Assembly (NCBI GenBank): GCA_029851415.1
Contig: CM056741.1
Coordinates: forward strand, 63,044,282-63,108,281
Length of the DNA: 64,000 bases
From: Eretmocerus hayati
Lineage: Eukaryota; Arthropoda; Insecta; Hymenoptera; Aphelinidae
Direction: 5' to 3'
How positions within the stretch are numbered: the first letter of the stretch is position 1; the number at the start of each line of letters is the position of its first letter. The translations under genes were made by a program, and so were the position numbers. A model generated the notes under the pieces. That model was not told where the DNA came from. It did no database searches and was given only the letters and a program-made list of their open reading frames with translations. Below, piece after piece: positions 54,006 through 64,000 of this stretch.

Positions 54006-57000
54006 CTGCAAAAATTTTGCAAAAGTAAATTAATGGCTTGGTAATTAGATTGTTGAGAAGGTTTTGTCTGGATGCATATTTGGAGTGATGTCTGACAGAG
54101 ATCTAAAGCTGCATGCAGAGCATGCCAATGTCGAATTCTTGATGTCATTGAAATGATTCCATTCATTAGTTTTCGATAGATCTATTGGAAAATGTTCTAC
54201 AGGACATTTAGAAGAAGAAAAATATATCGTATTCCTCGTTGCAGAGAAAGTCACTCCATGGCGTAATGATAACAAGTGTCACTCTATGTCAAGTGCTCCT
54301 AGTCAGCCTCTATAATTTTTTCATTTAAATTTTTCATTTTTTCAATCCCTAGTGATGACTATCAAATCGTATTGAAAACGACATTTACAACAAAAATCAT
54401 GAATGGTCAAAATATTATCAAGCTTTCCCATCGGAACGTGGAGAACAAGAGATTTCAAGCAAGGCATCAATATAGAGAATCTCAACATTACCATAAATCA
54501 CTAATACTAAAATTCAAATTTTTAGTTTGTTCTGATTCTAACTTTTCCTATCGCTGAGCTTTTACAAGAATGGTTTTATAGCGGTTCTTAACTAAGATCT
54601 TTTTCACATGATATTATATCAAAGTTGTATTCGAGTTTGCCCGGACACGTTTGAATTTCAAATGAACACGAGTTCCAACCCAACACTTCTGATTCGATGC
54701 AGCTTAGTGCGCCATCAATCAAAAAAGTACGGATCAAAAACTATCAAATACTTGCCGAGAGAGATCGTTGCGTCTCATCTCTGTATCTCGCTCGAGTTTC
54801 AGTATTTTTTTATGACCACCTTCCATGCATAGAATCGACGGTAAAACGCTTCTACAGATAAGGAAAAACCTCAGGGGTATCTTTTCTTTTTCTCCCATTC
54901 CGAATGCAAAATAGGTCTTCTATTAAAATGCATATTCGCATTTTACGAATTTTTTTATCTAGCTTGAGCCAAATTAAAGGCAATTTCCGAGGCAATTTCA
55001 CTATCAAAATCAAACGGAGCAGAATCCGTTAAAATCTAAATTCTACCAATCTTTCCAAATCTAAATATCGATTCTCACATTTTAAACACGCGAATTTCAT
55101 GAAAATTGTGAAAATTTCGAAAGAAGCGGGTAAAAAAATTCATGCAAAAGCGGGCATAGCTTTGGCAACGGAACACGTGCGTGATATGATTACACGTCGT
55201 CTCGGAGAAAAATGTCTTGCGGGTTCTCCGACGAGCGATGCTTACGGTCAGTCAGCCCCTTTATATAACTAACTGCACATATAAGGACACTCGTTGAATG
55301 CATCCCGTGCGACAAAGTGCACCGTTCGCAATGTCAAGCGACCAAGTATAAGTACAGTACACAACCTGCTTATATTTACCCCGCCACCGCATATGTGAGC
55401 AGTAATGCGAGGAAAAAAGTACTCGACACAACAGTGCTTAAAGTGAGTGTGTTAGATAAAAGTGCAGGCATACTCGCATTGTGCGTGGTGTTGGGCAAAA
55501 AAAGGACGAAGGGTTCCCCGTTACTCTCGCTGTTATTCTATATAATATGGGACGAGACCACGAGGACGAGGAGCAAAAGTAGGAGGTATATCGAGCTATA
55601 TGAGGGTGCGTATTACGAGAAGAGGAGGCTATGAGTCAGCCTCTCTTGCGCCCCGTCGTCGACGACGACAACGACGGCGATGCGATGGGATCGATGTACA
55701 AAACGCGAGCTGCATTTAGTAGTCCCCTAGCAAACGATGCAATCAGACTCTCCCCGATTACTCCTCATTACTTGAATCGACACACGCAATGCTAGACGTA
55801 TACGATGCAAATGTGGCATTTCGAGCGAATCTTACAACTTTGCAAGCATCTTTCAAGCTCATCATTTTTCATTCTACCCGCGTGAGGATGAGTAGCTTGC
55901 AAAATGTTTCTTTTCATTGTCGCCACGCACAATTTTAGGGAATCACAGGGATACAAATGTACAAGCACATTGCCATATCCATCCATAAAACAGGATTTGC
56001 GTTTGCGGAATGGGATTTTTTTCCCAAATTTTGCTGAAAAATCAGGTTTCCAGTTTCAAAATTAATCTACGATTTGAATGAAATGATCAAAAAAACGTTG
56101 ATAATTTTTTACAACGATGGGATTGGAATCGAATGAGAAAAAAACCGCTGCTCGCTGCTCCAAAAATGGTATTACTGCGTCACAGATCGAGGCAACATGG
56201 CATTGACCGGCTCTCCCTTCGAGTATGAACGACTGAGGACGAGATCTTGTCTCTGTGAACCCCAGGATAACGCGTGTTGAGAGGAGGTATTATTAATTTA
56301 GTCGGTTATCGTTGAGCTGTGCTCGTTAGGAACTTCTCTGCGTCATCCCTGCAAAAATTCAACGCTCGCTCTGCCTACCACTGGCGAAATCGGAATCGAA
56401 AAGGAATATTTCAAATCATATTTTCGATTATGAGATAACTCAAAATTTTTCAACGCACTTCATTTTTCAATACCTTTAGAATGGATCCAATCCGGGTTGC
56501 GTGGGCGTCATAAGTTTCGCCAGTGAATTGTATTGCGGGGTTCCTGAACAACTTTAAAAATTTTTTTTCAGGGGTAAAACGCAAATCATTTCGTTAATTC
56601 GTTCCAGAAAGCAATAAGTATACTTCCATTGGATTCATTCCAAAAAGGTTCAAACTATTCCTGAATTTCGACAACAAATTAAAGTCATGTTAGCATTTTT
56701 AAGCAAAATGCACTTCAAGAATCCACTTGGATCATCACTTCAAAGTCAATGGAAGTGAAGAAATACATGTTTGAGCTAGCTCAAATCTGAAACTAGCCCA
56801 AATATCGACTCACATTCATTGCTCTAAGAATCCGTTTCGATCATTCAACATGGATCAATATCACAGATCGGATCTAATCAACGGATGAGAACTGTTGAGC
56901 TCTCGGTTGAGCCGTAAATTATTGCGCGAGGGTGTCGTTCGCTAATTGCAAAAAAAAACCAATAAGGAGAACCCCCCAAAAAATTTTTCCCTTTCTCGTT

Positions 57001-60000
57001 AATTGCCACCCCTACACATTCAAATTCTCCTCACTCACTAGAATATATGACACACAAGGCATCGGCTACTAATGCAGACAAACCCCCCGCAGTATAAATG
57101 CATGCATGGCACCCGATATCACGCGCCGCAGGATTGCAACCCACGCTTATGTATTATAGCTGCAATGGGTGCATTGAACCGAATTGGCCCATGCAAAAGA
57201 GGAGGAGGAGACGAGCTTGACGCGCGAAGTGCATGGGCTATATATCTCAACTTATGGCATGCTCAAATGTGCAATAATAACACAGATACATTTATAGGCG
57301 TGAAAAATTATGTATATATGCATCGAGAGCAGTCAACATCACGGAAAAGATTGCAAAATTGCAAGGGAGAGAGAGAGAAATCAATGAGAGGACACCATAT
57401 AAGAGTAGCGCATATCAAAACGGTTTGTGGAAGATAGGGAGTGAGTTGAATGGGCGAGTGACCAGACATTGCAGTTCAAGAAAAGAGAGACTGGTGCAGC
57501 GGGAGCAATCCGTATAAGGATGATCCTAATGATGATGCCTGATATAATCCCGTTTTGAACTTTCGCATTCGATCAGCGCACAACGAGCAAGGCGACACAC
57601 GTTTCATTGCCAACTGAATTGAAATTCAAGTTCATGGCATTTTACGACAGCGTATACGCTATTTTTGTACCGAAGGCAGTAAAAGTTCGACGACTTTTGT
57701 CACGTGCTTCATACGATCCGAGTACATGCAAATTGAAATACTTAAGGGTAAGATGAAATTTTCGATGTCTGTAAGGATCTGAAAAATCGCCCACACAGAT
57801 TCAATGATAACTGTACCATTTCCTAAGTGTACTTTGTACCTATGCAAACTTTACAACTTCACCCAAAGTACCGTAAATGTTCTCATTTGACACGAACGAA
57901 GAAATTGTGAATATTCTGAAATATTTCGATCATCGGCGATGGAAAACGAGAAGTAAAGGACAGGCAGCATGATAATAAGCCATTTACACTGAAGTTATCA
58001 AATTTTCCTGAGCTATCAATGCAGCCGCAAGCGAAAAAAAGTATATTGATTCAACCAGAGAAATTGTCTAACCAATTATTATTGGTTAGACAACTTGGAT
58101 GTATTTCAGATCTTAGGGTCTGAAATGCATCCACAAAGCTTTAGAAAATAACCACAAAAACATCACTCCGTGTTGGAAGCCATACAATTTCCCAGTCTAC
58201 TCATATACTTACTTATAAACTTGACCTTTTTGGGCTGTTTTGTGCGAACCTTCGCCTTGCCAATGGGCTTTTTCAACGGCGTAGTACTCCGTGGTTGGGT
58301 AGCTAGATTTTTATTTTTCCAGCCAAGAAACGTACAGTATATTATTGGCACAAATTTATAACACTTCTTCACGCCTCAATCAAGTATAGAAAAAAGAGAA
58401 GGAATCTCGGAAAAGTCGGCCTGGAGAATAATTGGCTTATTGTACGGATAAAAAAATGGTCTATATTGACGAAAAAGGGGCAAAAAATTGACACACAGCA
58501 TGCGACTACTTTGTTCCCTTCCCAATAAAGACTTGAGTACTTTGGTTCATCATACGAAATGTCTCAAAAGTAAGCACTGTCCTAAAAAAACAAAAGAAAG
58601 AAAATTGGATATCTTGGTCGACTCGATTTTGTACCGAACAATTTTGCTATGAAAATTATTCATGAGACCTTCAATATTGTGTTATACACGTAGAATGTGG
58701 CTCATCATTGGTCGAATATCTTTATTCTGATTGAGTGAAACGAATTCAAAATAAGGTAGAATCCAAGTACTCTTATTAGCTGGTCATTACATGCAAACAA
58801 GACATTCAAAGTTAAAATCAAGGTCTGGAAGACTAAAAGTTGAACACCAATTTGGATAGACTATTTTCATGATCTAATGATAATCGACTTACCTAAATCG
58901 ATAATGAAAAATGTATCTCTAGCACGAATTCGACCGTGAATCAACGCCTAACGTGCAAACAATTGCCATGCCTTTTGAAGGTTGACTGTAATTGACTTTA
59001 ATACTAGCTTTGGTTAAAAATAAATTTCTGAGACTTTCATCGCTATTGGATCGGTTTAATTCTTTAGAAACGTCAAAATTTTGTGCGATAATTTGACCGC
59101 CGAACTGAAAAGTTCATATCCTGAGATTGGACAGTGAGATATATACTCTTTCATTCCTTTTTGTCAGTCCAACTCCGGGATAACAGCTAGGAGAATCGAA
59201 GAAATCCATTCCAACTTTTCATGAGTAAGGAGAGTTCCAAATCGAGAAAACTTCATTCGGAATAAAAGGATCGATTTCCGCTCAATTCTTATTCTTCTCT
59301 TGGTCTAATACATCTCATTTGCAAAGGCTTGAATGTACCTCTGTATTCATTGTCTCATAATCCAAGTCTCGATCCAAGTATTGAACTGAGATTATATTAT
59401 CATGCGTTCAAGTTAGTACGAAAACACAGTAAGCTTATTTGACCGATGTTTCGACTTTCTTTGCGATATGAGCAAATAACAACAAATAGTTCATCTTCTC
59501 TTCAGATAAAAGTGGGCATATTATCCACTCTGAGGTTCTCTTCAGTCCTCAAATCTTTATCATTCAATGATCCGAGAAAGGAATAAAGTCCGCCAGAAGT
59601 TTTCTCATCCGTGTTTCAAACAGCTGGTTGGTATTTAAGTAACTCATAATGAGATTCAATCTGGGATTTGTGATGTTCATCTGATGAATTACTTGTGATA
59701 ACATGATAATTGAAGTAACAAGAACAGTGAGAAATCGATCGTTATGCTATCATGTCACACGTAGATACGTATTTTTCTGAGACTATTTTTATTCTGTAGG
59801 GTGTATTCATCTATCAATTTTTTTCGTCATCAAATTCTACAAACCGCATGGAATCGAGTTTCAGGTGCAATCCTACTTATTAACAATCTTTATACAAACC
59901 AACCCACTTAAGTATGGACTATAAAAAACCAAAAAGTCTCAAGTATTCTATCTTATTCTTCATTACAATCGCACAGAATTAGGAAAATACATTCAGAATT

Positions 60001-60135
60001 TTTGAATCATCATGACAATTTTTCAAAATAATTATTAACGAGCAATATTTTCAAGATGAATTATTCTCTTGATACCATAAACATGGCCCAACTTGAAACT
60101 TTTGCCTCAAAGTCAGAAGCCCTATTGCTCTTCCT

Positions 60136-60136
<1 letters not shown>
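54006..60136. other. Probable stathmin 5' intron or upstream region
   Basis: No supported coding exon. 55.2-55.8 kb and 57.0-57.5 kb are richer in CpG and GA than their surroundings and could hold promoter or 5' UTR. Open frames there (55317-55634, 57072-57437) have no recognised similarity. Paired hairpins lie at 58062-58132. Confidence 0.4.
58062..58132. repeat. Two adjacent small hairpins
   Basis: TTGTCTAACCAA-TTATTA-TTGGTTAGACAA is followed directly by GGATGTATTTCAGA and TCTGAAATGCATCC around a short loop. Probably a short MITE. Confidence 0.75.

Positions 60137-60169
<33 letters not shown>
60137..60169. repeat. (TGAT)n microsatellite, about 8 units
   Basis: Uninterrupted tetranucleotide run at the 3' end of the retrotransposon fragment. 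A separate (AAAT)n run is at 60479-60500. Confidence 0.9.
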
Positions 60170-60590
60170 AAAGACTTATTGAGGATTTGGGGTTGAACCC
60201 TATTCAGCCCTGATAGAAAATATACATATGTTTATAACAAATGAAAGACTATTGTGATAGTATACGATTGGCAAAAATTGGGTATATACATTTACACATG
60301 TATAACTTAATATTACTAGATGTTCCGATTATACATGGATTACAGAGAACATGTTTTGCCGTGAGGGTTTTATGATAGTAATAGATAGCAATTTTACAAT
60401 TTGGAGTTTGATAATTCAGAAAAGTGCTAAGCAGGTAGTAATAGTATTCAGATAAGTAGATGAATAAGTTGATAAATGAATAAATAAATAAATAAATAAA
60501 TGCTCAGACATCTGGTGTCGCTTTTCAAAGTATCTCAGATCTCGTTTAGAAGTTCTGTTAGTAACGACGCCTTGGTAATTGGGTTCAGCT

Positions 60591-61915
60591 TCAGTCCTCT
60601 CTCAATGCTCTATCCCGCCAATTCTGGGCCTCATCGTAGATTAAAATATCACGAACTTTATTCTTGAGGCCCTGTGAGTGTTTCAAGTCAAAAAACTGTC
60701 TCAGGTGCCTGAGCGTTAATAAAAGCGGATGCAGTGATGTGAAAAGATTTCTCCATAGTCTTGGTACGCGGCGTTGTGTATAGCAAGGGCCCAGGGGTAT
60801 TTCTGCTCGAAGTACGTGAATCAGGAGCATCAGACCTGAGTCGGAAAAGTTTGGCTAGATATGTAGGCTGTTTCGCCGATATGATGTTGAAAGCTAGCAA
60901 TGACACTAGATACATTCGACGATTCTCTACGGAGAGCCGCCCTAGAGCTAAGCGGTAGGGCGTGACAGGTGCCGTCCAAGGTATGCTTCCATACACAAAC
61001 CGAACACATGTGTTCATGAGTCGATGGAGTTTGAGGTTTAGTTTATCTGAGACGTCATTACAGACAGCGCAGGCGCAGTCAAAGTAGGGAAGGATGAGAG
61101 TCTCAACAAGACGCTGTTTTAATTTTTGATTCAAGGATTTTTTGTGGAAGCGCAAAGTGTAGAAGGATCCATGCACACGGCTGCTTATCGAATTTATATA
61201 TTTTTTCCAACTGAGGTTAGACTGAAGTTGTACTCCAAGGTCAGTTACTTGATTCGATGGAGTAATGTTGATTCCGTTGATGATCAGAGGTGGGAGATTT
61301 GGTAGCCCAATAGGGCGTAGGAATGCAGAACTGCCAAGTATGATGAATTTTGTTTTGTCCGGATTGAGTTTAATTGAGTTTTCACAGGCCAACGCGTATA
61401 CTCGATTTGAGTCCTCGTTTAGCATCTGGATGTGTTCATACAGAGCAGCTGGTTGGCATTGGAAATAGATTCGGGTATCGTCTGCATATATCCCATGCTT
61501 GGTGGAGCGAAGGACTTTTGGTAGGTCATTAATGAATATGGTGAAGAGTAGGGGGGCCCAAGACACTGCCTTGCGGAACCCCTGCAAAGGTTTCCGTGGT
61601 TTTCGAGGAAGCGCCATCTTCACCTCGAACAGCTTGTCGTCTCTCTGATAGGTAGCTTGCAAACCATTTGATGACTGTATCTGAACAGTTCAGTGAGCGC
61701 AGTTTTTTCAAGATAAGTTTGTGTGATACAGTGTCAAATGCTTTTGAGAAATCAAATAAGATGAGCGCAGTGAGCATACGTTGATCTATACCACGGCGAA
61801 CCTCTTCAGTGAATCCTAAGCTTGCAGTTTGAGTTGAGTGATATGATCGAAATCCCGATTGATGCTCATCAAGTAGGCTATGACTTGTTAAATATTGAGC
61901 TAGATGTTTATGCAC
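60591..61915 (-). pseudogene. Reverse transcriptase fragment with frameshifts
   Basis: The first frame (61529-61915) shows the palm motifs QSGFR, FDFSKAFDTVSHKLIL and GVPQGSVLGP. The downstream frame (60688-61662) resumes with LLFTIFINDLP and the catalytic YADDT. The frames part at a six-C run near 61557, consistent with a one-base insertion. A second probable shift occurs at a T-run near 60690, where the sequence continues in another frame (FFDLKHSQGLKNKVRD). Endonuclease and ORF1 are absent. Confidence 0.88.
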
Positions 61916-64000
61916 GATGTATGTGTATATACAGGAGGATAACTGATAATTGCAAGTTCAACGAAGGAGATCCGAAAAAATTGTGTAGCAAAGGAGGCCA
62001 GATAGCAACAAATCGTGAAATTACTAGCAAATTGCTTGGTACATAACAAAACGGCTGAGCGCATGGTATATATCGACCAAAACTCGGACTCCAATGCGGC
62101 AGAATATCTGGACACGAGCGAAAAGTGGTGATGCGCAAAGAGAAACAGATCGCGTGACCCAATATTCGGCTATGGAACACTCATAGTTGGAAAATCACTA
62201 ATCGTGAAACTGTTTCACGTCATTTGAGCTCAGATAGGAACAACTCTTCTGTTGTACTGTAGATTCTGTTTTCTCAAGTTGAAATCTCTTGGGTTCACAT
62301 CGGGAATACATTTCTAATGAGGAGGAAAAGTATGTCTAAAGAGAACTTTTCTTCAATCTCGCTCACAGTGTTCGAGATTAGTTCAATCAGGAACAACCGA
62401 ATGGTTTTTCTTATTGTTCTGAAACAACCTCTAAAATTGAGGCATTTTGAAAACGATTTTGATCATCTACCAAGATATTTAGCACTCTATCTCAGAAGTT
62501 AAACCGTCAGGAAAAATTTTCGTAAAATCATAAACTTGGGTATTCTTGATCCACTCGTTAATCCTTTTTTTTCTGTATTAAGAAACACGGATCCCTCCTA
62601 TTAATCGGCAGGATGATCGAGAAGTTGGCGTATCTCGAATTTTTCGATATCTTAAGTTTGTTTTGATTTAGAACTTTGATGTTTTTGTTGTGGTCTGGTG
62701 TGGCGATATTTCGATTTTTGCGCTTCAGTGTCAATAGAGAGACAATAGATAGAGGTTATATAGATGTAGATTTCTGTTTTCCTTCAATCTGTACTCTTTG
62801 AGCAACTAAAATTATGCACACACGTTGGAACTACAAGAGAATTTGCAGTGCGCGATCTTGACATTTCTTCCTCATCATTCATAAAAAATTATCAACAAGG
62901 GCGCAAATGCAAAAAATCAATCAAGTAAGCGTGGAAGCGAAACGCTTCTGTTTTCTTTTTTTCATTTATAATTTTATTCAAGACGCACTTCTATCCTTCG
63001 CAAACATTGATTCTTCCCTGATTCAAGAAGTGAAGAGAAAAGAATGAGGGTCTAAGCCCGTAGAGTTGAATATACTTGCATGTATGTATTTTGTGCAAGA
63101 TTTGCATAGTTCTGAGATTTAGTAGATTAACGCTGATTGGAGAGCTAAAACCAATATTTTCATTGCACGAGAAAGACCGCGATTCGAAAGTTCCGAACAC
63201 TTTAAATTAATCAAAGGAGATACTCTAATTTCTTGAAATCAATAAGAGCAAATTCACAGAATGATGAAATTACTCCCAAATAACGTATGGTATTTCAGGT
63301 ACCTCGATTTGCACGAAAAAATCTAATTTTGTACAGAATATAATGTAATTTGTATACATAACGGAAGTAATTATTTTTTTCATAAATATTTTGGAAGTCA
63401 GCGCGCTTGCGCGCGTGAAGAGTTTCTAGTAAACTTTTGGACTAAAGCGGAAGCAATTAACGGGATGCAAAAGGGGCAGTGGCATCGGAAACTTTGTTGG
63501 TTCAATGCTTCGAAGCGAAATGTTATGATTTATCCGCGCGTTGTCGCCTACGAATAAGCTAGATGAAATATCCTTATTATGCAACGACTGCAGATTGTTT
63601 CTCAAGTGACTTCTTTCCGTGTTCTGATACAAAATACACCGGTTTCACAACCAGAGTTCATTGTTCTGAAAATGGTCGATTCGGATTCGGAGTTGTCGTC
63701 GCTATCACTATTCATACATAACTCCACCACAACGATAAATAATGAGATATTAAGTTACACTGAGGGAAAAATTTGGCTATTTTGGAGAAAAAATTATTCA
63801 AAATAATTACACGCGCATGCACATTCCCACGACTGGTATTATTATAGAATAAATAAATATCTCCTCAGAAAATGAATACATATTCCCGTGATTGACGCGA
63901 GAAATTTTTGGAACCTGAAAATTCACGCGGATCACCCTGTGCATGAACTTGCAAACTACTGACACAATAAGCAATTCATTGACAAGTCGCTATTTTTCTA
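61916..64000. other. AT-rich stretch without recognised gene
   Basis: Only short random-looking frames on both strands. A GCGCGC-rich spot at 63400-63416 is the only compositional feature noted. Confidence 0.45.

Larger units (their letters stand above)
60137..61915 (-). mobile_element. Dead 5'-truncated Jockey/CR1-like non-LTR retrotransposon
   Basis: The minus strand carries the C-terminal half of a reverse transcriptase. The 5' break is near 61915, the coding part ends near 60591, and a 3' region runs to a tetranucleotide tail (TGAT on the plus strand) at 60137-60169. Upstream of the tail is AGGGCTGAATAGGGTT, a hairpin-like motif before the repeat. No target-site duplication was identified. 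Confidence 0.85.

Noticed and set aside
57072..57437. 121-codon frame MQTNPPQYKCMHG
   Set aside because: It lies in GA- and CpG-rich DNA likely to be regulatory, and the peptide is low-complexity towards its end with no recognised domain.

Overview
The window is eukaryotic nuclear DNA, almost certainly from an insect. The genes are sparse and spliced, with GT-AG introns and AT-rich intergenic DNA. The stathmin resembles insect stathmins, there is a long C2H2 zinc-finger gene and a chymotrypsin-like serine protease homologue, and mobile DNA is heavy. A hymenopteran is a reasonable guess, but nothing seen here fixes the order. No rRNA, tRNA or prokaryotic feature was recognised.

Left third (1-24.7 kb, plus strand). 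I reconstruct a gene built from at least eleven very small exons (about 33-70 nt, plus one of 210 nt). All are a multiple of 3 and in phase 0. They encode a hydrophilic Pro/Ser/Gln-rich protein whose start lies left of the window or was not found. Its introns are full of foldback elements: a 3.7 kb nested element, a 4.9 kb element holding a 176-bp satellite-like array, and a 1.55 kb palindrome. To its left is another foldback carrying a 76-bp minisatellite.

25.2-41.6 kb. A two-exon secreted serine protease homologue on the plus strand has His and Asp of the triad, but Asp where the catalytic Ser should be. Next comes a four-exon zinc-finger gene on the minus strand (about 26 fingers). Its 6.7 kb first intron contains two further inverted-repeat elements.

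41.6-54 kb. Two conserved minus-strand housekeeping genes follow. One is a complete five-exon PDIA6/P5-type protein disulfide isomerase with a KDEL end and an exact ER-stress-element match upstream. The other is the last four exons of stathmin. A 1.4 kb palindrome lies between them.

54-64 kb. This stretch is mostly non-coding: probably the stathmin 5' intron or upstream region, two tandem hairpins, and a dead 5'-truncated Jockey/CR1-like non-LTR retrotransposon (about 60.1-61.9 kb).

Exon structures were inferred by eye from splice consensus and phase continuity. Repeat boundaries are approximate unless stated to be exact.
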